From Catalimonadaceae bacterium JC749 (lineage in GTDB: Bacteria; Bacteroidota; Bacteroidia; Cytophagales; Cyclobacteriaceae): 64,000 nucleotides of DNA. Positions 17,932-27,357 of this stretch are shown here, piece by piece. The notes beneath the pieces are model-generated. The model did not search any database, was not told the origin of the DNA, and saw only the letters and a program-made list of their open reading frames with translations. Numbering within the stretch: position 1 is the first letter of the stretch; each line of letters begins with the position of its first letter. The stretch is from assembly GCA_021730635.1 (NCBI GenBank), contig JAJNNC010000004.1, positions 489,615 through 553,614 of the forward strand, given 5' to 3'. The translations under genes were made by a program, and so were the position numbers.

Positions 17932-18131
17932 AAGATGTCAAGGGTTAAATTTCATTATTAGATCTCCTAAAAACAGCAATTGTTCAATCTCTTATTTTAA
18001 CTTAAATTACTAAATCTGCCTTACATTTATCAAATAAATGCAGGATGAATTGCTCCTTCATTTATAATTAATTGAGCCAGTGAAAGTATAACACTACATT
18101 GTATTTCAATGCTAGCAGCAAGTTTCGACAC

Positions 18132-18300
18132 TTACAATGGATCTATCAGAACAGAAGCTGTATAATTCACAGATAGCACAGGATTGTCTTTTACAGTAAT
18201 TTCTCCGGAGAGTAACAGACTATACCTTCCCCTTCCTTTCTACGTAATTAGTTATAGGGGAGGTGAATAAAATATTACCGTTTTCCAACTGAATCCTTAT
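18132..18300 (-). pseudogene. possible frameshifted C-terminal gene remnant
   Basis: Minus-strand frames give QLENGNILFTSPITNYVERK in one frame and, after a shift near 18224-18230, YSLLLSGEITVKDNPVLS continuing to a TAA at 18132-18134. Both halves have strand-rich, secretory-protein-like composition and join without a gap. This suggests the last part of a lost gene, cut at its other end by the start of the aconitase gene. I do not recognise the family, and chance cannot be excluded. Confidence 0.25.
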
Positions 18301-18305
18301 TTTTG
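18298..18305 (+). promoter_or_regulatory. candidate -7 box for the aconitase gene
   Basis: TATTTTTG matches TAnnTTTG and lies 40 bases before the aconitase start. The expected -33 TTTG about 19 bases upstream is not present, so the call is moderate. Confidence 0.4.
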
Positions 18306-18345
18306 CATTCAGTACTCTTAATCTTACACTTAAAACTTTTATAGT

Positions 18346-20616
18346 ATGGCTTTTGATATTGATATGATCAAAGAAGTATACGCTCATTTGGGTGACCGTA
18401 TTAAAAAAGCACGTCAGGTTGTGGGACGTCCACTCACACTGACTGAAAAAATATTATACGCACACCTTTTCCAGGGAGAACCTACTGAAACTTATGGAAG
18501 AGGAAAGTCATATGTGGAATTCAAACCTGACCGGGTAGCCATGCAGGATGCCACCGCACAAATGGCCTTGCTCCAGTTTATGCAGGCCGGTAAACAAGAG
18601 GCTTCTGTGCCTTCCACCGTCCACTGCGACCACCTGATCCAGGCAGAAGTGGGGGCTGCCCAAGACCTGGAAAAAGCCATCAACACAAACAAAGAGGTCT
18701 ATGATTTTCTTTCCTCCGTATCCAATAAATATGGCATAGGATTCTGGAAACCAGGAGCCGGCATCATTCACCAAGTAGTGTTGGAAAATTATGCTTTTCC
18801 GGGTGGTATGATGATAGGAACGGATTCTCACACACCCAATGCAGGCGGACTCGGTATGGTAGCCATCGGAGTCGGTGGAGCGGATGCCGTAGATGTGATG
18901 GCTGGCATGGCCTGGGAATTAAAGTTTCCTAAATTGATAGGCGTGAAGCTAACCGGTAAGCTCAGTGGCTGGACCTCTGCCAAAGATGTTATACTCAAAG
19001 TAGCAGGTATTCTAACAGTGAAAGGTGGAACCGGTGCTATCGTAGAGTATTTCGGAGAAGGGGCTGATTCACTTTCCTGTACTGGTAAAGGCACAATCTG
19101 TAATATGGGTGCAGAAATCGGTGCTACGACTTCCCTGTTTTGGTATGGCGACAAGATGAAAGACTATCTGATGGCCACCGACCGGGAAAATGTGGCTATG
19201 GAAGCTGAAAAAGTAAAAGAACATTTGCGAGCTGATCCGGAGATAGAGAAAAATCCTGAGAAGTATTATGACCAACTCATAGAAATTAATCTGTCTGAAT
19301 TAGAGCCCCATGTCAATGGTCCTTTTACCCCAGACCTGGCCTGGCCTATATCCAAACTGGCTGAAGCTGTAAAGGAACATGGCTGGCCGGAAGAAATTGA
19401 AGTAGGATTAATTGGTTCGTGTACAAACTCCTCCTATGAGGATATCACCCGTGCCGCTTCCATCGCCAAGCAGGCAGTAGACAAAAAACTGAAAGCCAAA
19501 TCAGAGTATACCATTACTCCAGGTTCTGAACAAGTACGGTATACCACTGAAAGGGATGGATTGCTGGATACTTTCGGGCAAATGGGTGGCGTGGTCTTAG
19601 CCAATGCCTGCGGTCCTTGTATCGGACAATGGGCGCGACATAGCAAAGATCCTAACAGAAAAAATACGATTGTTACTTCCTTCAACAGGAACTTCGCCAA
19701 AAGAAACGATGGCAACCCGAATACGCATTCTTTTGTAACCTCCCCCGAGCTCACAACCGCTTTAGCCATTGCCGGAAGGCTCACTTTCAATCCTCTGAAA
19801 GATACGCTGACCAATGAGAATGGTGAAGAGGTAATGCTGGAAGAACCTCATGGCATAGAGTTACCTCCCCAGGGATTCGCAGTAGAAGACGCTGGTTACC
19901 AGGCTCCTGCTGAAGATGGCAGCCAAGTGGAGGTGATCGTCAGTCCGGATTCAGACCGATTACAGCTGCTGGATCCTTTCAAATCCTGGGATGGTCAGAA
20001 TATCACAGGTATGCGACTATTGCTGAAAGCGTTTGGCAAATGTACTACCGACCATATCTCCATGGCAGGTCCCTGGCTTAAATACAGAGGTCATCTGGAT
20101 AACATTTCAAACAATTGCTTTATTGGCGCTATCAATGCCTATAACAAGGAAGCCAACAAAGTGAAGAATCAGCTGACTGGTGATTATGGTGCAGTGCCTG
20201 ATACGGCCAGAGCTTATAAAAAAGAAGGTATTCCAACCATCGTGGTTGGTGATGAAAACTATGGTGAGGGTTCATCCCGTGAACATGCAGCCATGGAACC
20301 CCGCCACCTGGGTGTGCGCATTATCCTGGTGAAGTCTTTTGCCCGTATCCATGAAACCAATTTAAAGAAACAGGGCATGTTAGGTTTAACTTTTGCCAAT
20401 CCGGCCGATTACGACAAAGTGCAGGAAGACGATGTAATTGAGACATTGGATCTGGATCAACTGGCTCCTAATAAACCTGTTAAACTAAAATTCAAGCATG
20501 CTGATGGGTCAGAGGATGTCATCACTGCTAATCATACCTATAATGAGAACCAGATTGAATGGTTCAAAGCAGGTTCAGCGCTGAACCTCATCCGCAAACT
20601 GGAAGGAAAAGCCTGA
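18346..20616 (+). CDS. acnA: aconitate hydratase, mitochondrial type
   Basis: The 756-residue enzyme isomerises citrate to isocitrate in the TCA cycle. The 4Fe-4S ligands are C359 in [11 protein letters not shown] and C422/C425 in [10 protein letters not shown]. Also present are the N-terminal [26 protein letters not shown] and the swivel-domain [15 protein letters not shown]. Length and sequence follow the mitochondrial-type aconitase rather than AcnB. The gene stands alone, and a strong terminator follows. No iron-responsive site was identified. Confidence 0.96.
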   Translation: MAFDIDMIKEVYAHLGDRIKKARQVVGRPLTLTEKILYAHLFQGEPTETYGRGKSYVEFKPDRVAMQDATAQMALLQFMQAGKQEASVPSTVHCDHLIQAEVGAAQDLEKAINTNKEVYDFLSSVSNKYGIGFWKPGAGIIHQVVLENYAFPGGMMIGTDSHTPNAGGLGMVAIGVGGADAVDVMAGMAWELKFPKLIGVKLTGKLSGWTSAKDVILKVAGILTVKGGTGAIVEYFGEGADSLSCTGKGTICNMGAEIGATTSLFWYGDKMKDYLMATDRENVAMEAEKVKEHLRADPEIEKNPEKYYDQLIEINLSELEPHVNGPFTPDLAWPISKLAEAVKEHGWPEEIEVGLIGSCTNSSYEDITRAASIAKQAVDKKLKAKSEYTITPGSEQVRYTTERDGLLDTFGQMGGVVLANACGPCIGQWARHSKDPNRKNTIVTSFNRNFAKRNDGNPNTHSFVTSPELTTALAIAGRLTFNPLKDTLTNENGEEVMLEEPHGIELPPQGFAVEDAGYQAPAEDGSQVEVIVSPDSDRLQLLDPFKSWDGQNITGMRLLLKAFGKCTTDHISMAGPWLKYRGHLDNISNNCFIGAINAYNKEANKVKNQLTGDYGAVPDTARAYKKEGIPTIVVGDENYGEGSSREHAAMEPRHLGVRIILVKSFARIHETNLKKQGMLGLTFANPADYDKVQEDDVIETLDLDQLAPNKPVKLKFKHADGSEDVITANHTYNENQIEWFKAGSALNLIRKLEGKA

Positions 20617-20624
20617 TGAAATAG

Positions 20625-20656
20625 AAAAGAACTCCTTTTATGGAGTTCTTTTTTTT
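20625..20656 (+). terminator. Rho-independent terminator after aconitase
   Basis: AAAAGAACTCC (20625-20635) pairs with GGAGTTCTTTT (20642-20652) around a TTTTAT loop, followed by more T. It ends the aconitase transcript; the A run on the other side means it may also serve the converging aldo/keto reductase gene. Confidence 0.92.
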
Positions 20657-20723
20657 ATATGAAGTTCTGCTTAATGGTTAGTGTTCCTCCCCATTGTAAT
20701 CAAACAACCTATATTCCCCTTTC

Positions 20724-21584
20724 TCAGGATGCATGAATATTGTTGAGTGTTTCCATCGCTTTTTGATCCAGCGTAATACTGGAAGCCTTCATATTTTCTT
20801 CCAAATGCTTTACACTGGATGTTCCCGGAATGGGTAAGATGACCGGGGAACGATGCAGTAACCAGGCCAGGGCAATCTGACTGGGAGTGGCCTCATATTC
20901 CCGGGCAATTTTTTCCAAAGGACTCTCCTTACCCGCTAACTGCCCCGTATCCAATGGGTACCAGGGAATAAAAGCAATGCCTTCATTTTCACAGTAATTT
21001 AACACTTCTTCATGCTTTCGGCCGGCCAGGTTATATTTGTTTTGTACAGAAACAACTTTTACCATTTCCCTGGCTTTTTTGATCTGTTCTACGCTTACAT
21101 TACTCAAACCAATATGTTTGATTTTTCCTGCTCTTTGCAGATCAGCCAAAGTACTGATAGATTCCTCAAAACGGACTTCAGGATCCGGCCTGTGAAACTG
21201 ATATAAATAGATAATATCCTTCTTCAGTCTTTTCAGGCTGCCTTCCAGGGCTTCTCTCAGATGCTTGGGTTTGCCATTGGCACGCCAATCATCAGGTCCT
21301 CCTCGTACTAATCCCCCTTTGGTGGCAATCACCAGCTGATCCGGATAGGGATGCAAGGTCTCTCCGATAATCCTCTCACTCACCTCAGGTCCATAGGAAT
21401 CTGCCGTATCGATAAAATTTACGCCAAGTTCCAAAGCCCTTTTCAAAACTCTTTTGGCTTCTGCAGGATCATCCGGTTCTCCCCAAATACCTTTCCCGGT
21501 AATTCTCATCGCACCAAATCCTAACCGGTTGATGGTCACACCGTCAGAAAAGGTAAAAGTGAGTTCATCATTAAAATTTTTCAT
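20724..21584 (-). CDS. aldo/keto reductase
   Basis: This 286-residue TIM-barrel oxidoreductase has the N-terminal LGFGAMRITG, the catalytic Asp and Tyr in FIDTADSYGPEVSE, Lys in VIATKGGLV, and the His in YQFHRPDP (in place of the usual YLLHWP). The C-terminal NADP-binding region has LPIPGTSSVKHLEEN. It reduces carbonyl compounds with NADPH in the cytoplasm. The neighbour genes give no hint of the substrate. The start is the ATG preceding the conserved strand by about 15 residues. Confidence 0.92.
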   Translation of the reverse strand: MKNFNDELTFTFSDGVTINRLGFGAMRITGKGIWGEPDDPAEAKRVLKRALELGVNFIDTADSYGPEVSERIIGETLHPYPDQLVIATKGGLVRGGPDDWRANGKPKHLREALEGSLKRLKKDIIYLYQFHRPDPEVRFEESISTLADLQRAGKIKHIGLSNVSVEQIKKAREMVKVVSVQNKYNLAGRKHEEVLNYCENEGIAFIPWYPLDTGQLAGKESPLEKIAREYEATPSQIALAWLLHRSPVILPIPGTSSVKHLEENMKASSITLDQKAMETLNNIHAS

Positions 21585-21775
21585 TTTCCTCTTTCTTTAT
21601 ATTGGTGAAAAAATATTATCTGTTCTTTTTCAGTCTGCACTTTGGGAGTGTAACCTTGGGAAGGCACATTGGTTATGAATAATTGCCAAAAAGTAGGGAG
21701 CCCTCAATTAGGTTTTCCTAGTAACTGCAAACCTATAGTGAATTTGTTGGTTAACAGGTAAATAAATTGTTCAAC

Positions 21776-22969
21776 ATGCATAGTACTCTTTTAGCCACTT
21801 TGTTATTGATAGCAGGTTTCAGCACTTCATTGTCGTTGCTCTCCTGCAATGATGGGATGGATCCTAAGCAGGGAACTCCTATTCAACTCAAGTATCAGCT
21901 TGAAGCTGCCTACCCTTCTTTGACTTTTACCAGACCAGTGGATTATCAGCACCCCGGCGATGGCAGTAATCGAATATTCGTCGTAGAACAGAGAGGGGTG
22001 ATTAGTGTTTTTGAAGACGATCATGCCAGCAGTACGAAGAAAACCTTTCTGGATGTTTCTGGCCCGGTAGATGACGCTGGCAATGAAGAAGGCTTATTGG
22101 GATTAGCCTTTCATCCTGATTATCAGAACAATGGGTACTTTTATGTAAATTATACCATTAACAATCCCTCCCGGTCAAGAATTTCCAGATTCCAGGTATC
22201 ACCCAATAATCCGGATCAGGCGTTGAGAGAAAGTGAATTGGTCTTGTTAGAATACGATCAACCTTATGACAATCACAATGGAGGTCAGGTCTCTTTCGGA
22301 CCCGATGGGTATTTATATATCGCAGTGGGTGATGGTGGTGCAGGTGGAGATCCTCAGGATCATGGACAAAACAGAAAAACCCTGTTGGGCTCTATTCTCC
22401 GCATAGATGTAGATCGACCGGAGAATGGGAAAAATTACGGCATCCCCAACGATAATCCTTTTGTCAACACCAATGAAGGACTGGAAGAAGAAATTTATGC
22501 TTATGGATTAAGAAACCCCTGGCGGTTCAGTTTTGATCCGGAGACCCAACAACTCTGGACGGGTGATGTAGGGCAAAACATGTACGAAGAAGTCGACATT
22601 ATTGAAAAAGGAGGAAATTACGGTTGGAACATCACCGAGGGTTTTCACTGTTTTGAGCCACGCAATAATTGTGATACTGCTGAGGTCATTCTGCCTGTTT
22701 GGGAGTATGATCACAGCCAGGGAGATGTATCCATTACCGGTGGATTTGTGTATCGGGGACCTACACTATCCGAACTGACAGGTAAATATATTTTTGCTGA
22801 TTACGCTTCAGGTCGGATCTGGGCGCTGGATGTGAGCAATCCTGCTAATCCGGTTAATACTGAGATTATTGATGCAAATTTTGCTATCTCATCCTTTGGT
22901 GTCAATGCTCAAAATGAACTCTTTATTTGTGGTTTTGACGGAAAAATTTATAAGATGAAGAGCCTTTAA
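21776..22969 (+). CDS. PQQ-dependent sugar dehydrogenase-like lipoprotein
   Basis: The 397-residue protein has a lipoprotein signal ending LSLLSCND. The rest is a six-bladed propeller of the soluble glucose/sorbosone dehydrogenase type: RPVDYQHPGDGSNRIFVVEQ, EEGLLGLAFHPDYQNNGYFY, DNHNGGQVSFGPDGYLYIAVGDGG, YGLRNPWRFSFDPE, GDVGQNMYEEVD and GKYIFADYASGRIW. The conserved His and Arg positions for PQQ are in these blocks. It probably sits in the outer membrane or periplasm and oxidises sugars, but many homologues have no proven cofactor. ATG at 21776 follows an in-frame TTG by three codons and is preferred. Confidence 0.88.
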   Translation: MHSTLLATLLLIAGFSTSLSLLSCNDGMDPKQGTPIQLKYQLEAAYPSLTFTRPVDYQHPGDGSNRIFVVEQRGVISVFEDDHASSTKKTFLDVSGPVDDAGNEEGLLGLAFHPDYQNNGYFYVNYTINNPSRSRISRFQVSPNNPDQALRESELVLLEYDQPYDNHNGGQVSFGPDGYLYIAVGDGGAGGDPQDHGQNRKTLLGSILRIDVDRPENGKNYGIPNDNPFVNTNEGLEEEIYAYGLRNPWRFSFDPETQQLWTGDVGQNMYEEVDIIEKGGNYGWNITEGFHCFEPRNNCDTAEVILPVWEYDHSQGDVSITGGFVYRGPTLSELTGKYIFADYASGRIWALDVSNPANPVNTEIIDANFAISSFGVNAQNELFICGFDGKIYKMKSL

Positions 22970-23079
22970 AAAATGATTGGAAGGGTAAGCTGAAATTTGA
23001 TTAAGGTTGGAATACTTCATCATGATAGCCTCTACAGATTGTTGTGGGTGCTACTTGATTTCAAACCGCAAATATTTTT

Positions 23080-23087
23080 CTAATTTT
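23080..23087 (+). promoter_or_regulatory. candidate -7 box for the PAS histidine kinase
   Basis: TAATTTTG matches TAnnTTTG exactly. A TTG at 23054-23056 lies 23 bases upstream as a possible -33 box. The kinase ATG is only 17 bases after the box, so the leader would be very short. Confidence 0.5.
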
Positions 23088-23103
23088 GCCAAAAAAGCTG
23101 TAT

Positions 23104-25383
23104 ATGACCCAAAAGTCTGCTTTTATTCCTGAAATATTAAAGGTCTTTGAGACGATTCCGGATCCCTATCTGGTACTTTCACCGACGCTGAACGTGCTAA
23201 CAGCCAGCGATGCTTACCTAACCCTTACTTCTTCAGACAGGCAGGAGGTGTTAGGTAGAGATGTCTTTGAGATTTTTCCTGATACCGACCACCTGCTTCA
23301 GGCCCATTTTAGCAAAAACCTGAAATTTTCTTTGCAAAAGGTCATAGACACCCGTCGCCCCCATCAAATGGATTTACTTCCCATTACCTGGTTACTATCC
23401 CAAAACACAAAGTCTGAAGTACAATATTGGCAATCTGTCAATACGCCGGTGCTGGATGAGGAGGGAGCTTTGCTTTATATTCTTCATCAGGTAAACGACG
23501 TTACCGAACAATTCAATAATCTCCAACAGCTAAAAAACCAATTAGCCCAGAAACAAACCGACTTCCTGAAAGCTGATTCGGAGCTAAAAAATCTGCAGTC
23601 AATTTTCATGCAGGCTCCCGCCTTGATTTGTATGTTTGAAGGTCCTTCCCATGTATTTAAACTGGTGAATCCACCCTACCAGCAACTGGTAGGAGACCGG
23701 GAACTGCTGGGGAGACCCATTCGGGAAGCCATGCCTGAATTAGTAGATCAGCCTATCTATCAGCTTTTGGACGATGTTTATCAAACCGGAGAAACTTTCT
23801 ATGCCAATGAGATGAAAGTGCAGTTAGACCATAACAACTCTGGTAGACTGGGGGAAAATTTTTATAATTTCGTTTATCAGGCTACCCGGAATTTTCATGG
23901 TGAGATTAATGGGATACTGGTCTTTGCCTACGAGGTAACCGCCCAGGTGGTGGCCCGAAAACAGGCGGACAACAGCCGTAAGAACGTGCAGATTCTCAAT
24001 GAAGAACTGGCCGCTACCAACGAAGAACTCAGAGCTGCCAATGAAGATCTGTCGCTAGCCAAGCATGCCCTGGAAGAATTAAATTTTGAGCTGGAAGAAA
24101 GAGTGGCTGCCAGAACCAAAGCCTTAAAACAGGCTCAGCATGAAGCGGAACGTCAGCGACAAATACTGCATACTTTATTCATGGAAGCCCCAGCTCCCAT
24201 TGTCATACTGCAGGGACAAGACATGGTTTTTCAATTGGTTAATCCTGCCTATCAACAGATTTTTCCCGGAAGAGTATTAATGGGTAAAACATTGCTGGAA
24301 GCTTTACCTGAACTGGCCAATTCTCCCATTCCGGCTATCCTGAAAAAAGTCTATCTAACCGGAAGAACTTTTGTTGCACAAGAATTTCCTTTGATGTTGG
24401 CCCGTCATCAGGAAGGTCCTCTGGAAGAGATATATTTTACATTCACTTATCAGGCGCGCCACAATCGGCAAGGTGACATTGAAGGGGTCTTGGTTTTTGC
24501 CTATGATGTAACAGATCAGGTGAAAGCACGGCAGAAAATTGAAGAACGAGAAAAAGAGGCACAGGTGCTTGCCCAGAAACTGGCCGCTGCCAATCAGGAA
24601 CTGGCCTCGGCCAATGAAGAGATACAGGCCAGCAATGAAGACCTGGCTATTAGCAACCAGCAGCTGAGCTATATCAATGCCGATATGGATAACTTTATCT
24701 ATACGGCTTCCCATGATCTACGGGCACCCATCTCTAATATAGAAGGGTTGATGAGTGCCATTATGCGACATCTTTCAGAAGAGAGCCGGCATACGCCTAT
24801 GATTGTCAAACTTTTTGGGCTTATCAGCGATTCTATTGAGCGCTTTAAAAAGACTTTGAATGATCTCACCCAAATTACCAAAATTCAGCGCGAAGAAATG
24901 GGCATCGATATCCACCAGGTGGATCTTATACAAATCATCCATGAGGTGATGCTAGACCTTGCCAACCAGATCGAACAAGCGGAAGCTGAATTTATTTTGA
25001 ACATGGACGAATGTTTTCCTATTCGCTTTTCAGCGAAAAATGCCAGGAGTATTGTCTATAATTTACTGTCCAATGCTATTAAATATAGATCGCCCCATCG
25101 TAAGGTAATGATCAGAATTGACTGTTACAGGGAAGATCATTATCAAATCCTATCGGTAGCAGATAATGGGTTGGGCATGGACCTGACGAATGAAAGCAAA
25201 ATATTTGCAATGTTTAAAAGGCTCCATGATCACGTGGAAGGGTCTGGGGTGGGGCTGTATATCGTTAAAAAAATCGTTGAAAATGCCGGAGGCAAGATAG
25301 AAGTTCAAAGTAAACCGAACGAGGGGTCCACTTTCCGGGTATTTTTTAAACAACCCACCAAAGTAAACCCGCTTTCGCACTAA
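23104..25383 (+). CDS. PAS-domain sensor histidine kinase, no receiver
   Basis: The 759-residue protein is soluble, without membrane helices. An N-terminal PAS domain (about 10-135) is followed by a coiled coil and two related PAS domains: about 165-285 with FMQAPALICMFEG, and about 350-475 with LFMEAPAPIVIL. The two are similar along their length (VNPPYQQL against VNPAYQQI), so they arose by duplication. Long Glu/Ala/Leu coiled coils (EELAATNEELRAANEDLS) link the modules. The HisKA phosphoacceptor is H537 in ASHDLRAPIS, and the ATPase boxes YNLLSNAIKY, VADNGLGMD and GSGVGLYIVKKI are intact. No response regulator gene is adjacent, so this is an orphan kinase. The start ATG is preferred over an upstream TTG. 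Confidence 0.9.
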   Translation: MTQKSAFIPEILKVFETIPDPYLVLSPTLNVLTASDAYLTLTSSDRQEVLGRDVFEIFPDTDHLLQAHFSKNLKFSLQKVIDTRRPHQMDLLPITWLLSQNTKSEVQYWQSVNTPVLDEEGALLYILHQVNDVTEQFNNLQQLKNQLAQKQTDFLKADSELKNLQSIFMQAPALICMFEGPSHVFKLVNPPYQQLVGDRELLGRPIREAMPELVDQPIYQLLDDVYQTGETFYANEMKVQLDHNNSGRLGENFYNFVYQATRNFHGEINGILVFAYEVTAQVVARKQADNSRKNVQILNEELAATNEELRAANEDLSLAKHALEELNFELEERVAARTKALKQAQHEAERQRQILHTLFMEAPAPIVILQGQDMVFQLVNPAYQQIFPGRVLMGKTLLEALPELANSPIPAILKKVYLTGRTFVAQEFPLMLARHQEGPLEEIYFTFTYQARHNRQGDIEGVLVFAYDVTDQVKARQKIEEREKEAQVLAQKLAAANQELASANEEIQASNEDLAISNQQLSYINADMDNFIYTASHDLRAPISNIEGLMSAIMRHLSEESRHTPMIVKLFGLISDSIERFKKTLNDLTQITKIQREEMGIDIHQVDLIQIIHEVMLDLANQIEQAEAEFILNMDECFPIRFSAKNARSIVYNLLSNAIKYRSPHRKVMIRIDCYREDHYQILSVADNGLGMDLTNESKIFAMFKRLHDHVEGSGVGLYIVKKIVENAGGKIEVQSKPNEGSTFRVFFKQPTKVNPLSH

Positions 25384-25423
25384 GCTGAGTGATGCCTCTA
25401 CCTTCCTGAAAATTCCAGCGCTT

Positions 25424-26653
25424 TTACTGCTGATTCTTCACCGAAAATTTATACACTGTAGTAGTTTGGTAGGTTTCTCCCGGATTGAGCACCACAGTAG
25501 GAAAATTTTCCTGGTTGGGTGAATCCGGAAAATGTTCTGTTTCCAGGCATAGACCATACCGTTTTTCGTAGGCGACGCCAAATTTTCCTGTCAAAGAACC
25601 ATTCAGAAAATTTCCGGTATAAAACTGAACGCCAGGCTCGGTCGTCAAGACTTCCATAAACCGACCACTGTTGGGGTCAAAAACAGTAGCTGCCAGCGTC
25701 AATCCATTACCTTCCTGGTTGATTACCCAGCAATGGTCATACCCTCCGCCGAACTGGATCTGCTCATGTTCATCCTCGATGCGTTCACCAACGGGTGTGG
25801 GCTCACGGAAATCAAAGGGAGTCCCTTCCACCGGCTGCAGTTCACCCGTAGGAATTAAAGTGCTGTCTACAGGCACAAACTGATCCGCATTGATCATCAC
25901 CACATGATCCAGAATATCCCGCCGGGTTTGACCGCTCAGATTGAAGTACGAATGGTTGGTCAGGTTCACAATGGTTTTCTTATCGGTAGTGGCATTGTAA
26001 TCGATGGCCAACGCATCATCATTGCGCAACGTATACACCACTTCTACGTTGAGTGTACCCGGATACCCTTCTTCCATATCCTGGCTCACATAGGTCAGTT
26101 TTAAGCCTACCGCACTGTCTTCCCTGACTTCTTCGGCTTGCCATACTTTTTTATCAAATCCCTCCGTCCCGCCATGCAGGTGGTTACCCATATTGTTCTG
26201 CACCAGGGTATATTCCTGGTTATCCAGTGTAAATTTACCCTTTGCGATACGGTTTCCATACCGACCGACCAGTGCGCCAAAAAATGGAGATTCATCTTCA
26301 TAGGGAGCCAGCGAATCGAAGCCTAGCACCACATCCTCCATCGTGCCATTTTTATCGGGCACTTTTAAGGAAACAACTACCCCACCAAAGTTGCTGATTT
26401 TCGCCTCTACGCCATTGGCATTGGTCAGGGTATACAGATCCACAGCTTCACCATCCTGCGTTTGTCCGAATGATTCTTTGGTTATACCGGGACCCGCAGC
26501 ATCCTGACTGGTCTCCTGCTGCTCTGAACCCGACTGACAAGCCGTCAAGTAAAACAACAATCCCACGATACAGGCTATTACCTGGTAAGACAGGCCTTTC
26601 TTAATGGAAGAAAAAAAATTGGCAGTACAGGAAGGTTCACAAATCATTTTCAT
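25424..26653 (-). CDS. galM: aldose 1-epimerase (galactose mutarotase), lipoprotein
   Basis: The 409-residue protein has an unusual long basic start followed by a lipoprotein signal ending FYLTACQSG. The mature part is a GalM fold: TLTNANGVEAKISNFGGVV, GRYGNRIAKGKF, NNMGNHLHGG, the catalytic His in NLTNHSYFNLSG, GGYDHCWV and the catalytic Glu in LCLETEHFPDSPNQ. It interconverts alpha and beta anomers of aldoses, here outside the cytoplasm. Other starts closer to the signal are possible, because the first 20 residues are not typical of a signal peptide. Confidence 0.92.
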   Translation of the reverse strand: MKMICEPSCTANFFSSIKKGLSYQVIACIVGLLFYLTACQSGSEQQETSQDAAGPGITKESFGQTQDGEAVDLYTLTNANGVEAKISNFGGVVVSLKVPDKNGTMEDVVLGFDSLAPYEDESPFFGALVGRYGNRIAKGKFTLDNQEYTLVQNNMGNHLHGGTEGFDKKVWQAEEVREDSAVGLKLTYVSQDMEEGYPGTLNVEVVYTLRNDDALAIDYNATTDKKTIVNLTNHSYFNLSGQTRRDILDHVVMINADQFVPVDSTLIPTGELQPVEGTPFDFREPTPVGERIEDEHEQIQFGGGYDHCWVINQEGNGLTLAATVFDPNSGRFMEVLTTEPGVQFYTGNFLNGSLTGKFGVAYEKRYGLCLETEHFPDSPNQENFPTVVLNPGETYQTTTVYKFSVKNQQ

Positions 26654-26835
26654 TAAGGTTTTAGTTGGTAGTGATCATTCATTAAAACTGGCCTAAAATT
26701 ACAAAAATTGCCATGATTACAAGGTTTCTTTTCACAAAATATAAGCTGAGAACAGCTTGGGATGTGTAGCTTCCAACAAAAATACCGACAGGAATTTACA
26801 GAAAGACAATTGAGGATTGCTACCTTCAGGTTTCT

Positions 26836-27330
26836 TCACTTTGATGTATTGGATGGGGTATTGGCATTGTTATTATCCGGCAGATAGGGTTTGACAATCT
26901 CCATGATTCTTTCAGGATCAGACAAAGCGCTGAACCCAAACTGCGTGTACAAAGCATGGGCATCAGCTGTGGCCAGCATCCACCTTCTCAACCCCTGTAG
27001 TTTTGGATGTTGTTTGATATGGTGGAGCAAGATTTTGGATAATCCTTTGCCTCTGTGCGCTTTTATCACAAACACATCGGCTAAGTAGGCAAAGGTGGCG
27101 TAATCGGAAATGATTCTGGCGAAGCCAACCTGTACATTATCTTTGTAAATACCAAAACACAAAGCGTTCTCCACACAGGCCTCTACCACCTGTCTGGGGA
27201 TGCCGCTGGCCCAGTATGACTCCTGATGAAGATACGCATACACGCATTCCATATCTATCTTATCTTTATCTGTGGAGATCACATACCCTTCCTTCGCTAA
27301 CTTTTCATTCAGATCGTCAATGGAAATCAT
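26836..27330 (-). CDS. GNAT-family N-acetyltransferase
   Basis: The 164-residue protein has the GNAT acetyl-CoA loop in VIKAHRGKGLSKILL and strand 4 in YLADVFVI, with GFARIISDYATFAYL before it. The C-terminal YTQFGFSAL matches the family's last motif. The acceptor is unknown. ATG at 27330 (MISIDDL) is preferred over an in-frame TTG six codons earlier. Its stop lies in a gap after galM; the next gene upstream on this strand ends 27 bases before its start, so they could share a transcript. Confidence 0.85.
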   Translation of the reverse strand: MISIDDLNEKLAKEGYVISTDKDKIDMECVYAYLHQESYWASGIPRQVVEACVENALCFGIYKDNVQVGFARIISDYATFAYLADVFVIKAHRGKGLSKILLHHIKQHPKLQGLRRWMLATADAHALYTQFGFSALSDPERIMEIVKPYLPDNNNANTPSNTSK

Positions 27331-27357
27331 ATACGCTGCATTACGCAAAGAACCCTT

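Larger units (their letters stand above)
17932..18345. other. divergent intergenic region between mhqD and aconitase
   Basis: This 414-base gap must hold both promoters. On the plus side TATTTTTG at 18298-18305 fits the Bacteroidota -7 box, 40 bases before the aconitase ATG, though no good -33 box is seen. On the minus strand there is a two-frame peptide that looks like a decayed gene end at 18132-18300 (listed separately). Nothing else was recognised. Confidence 0.45.
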
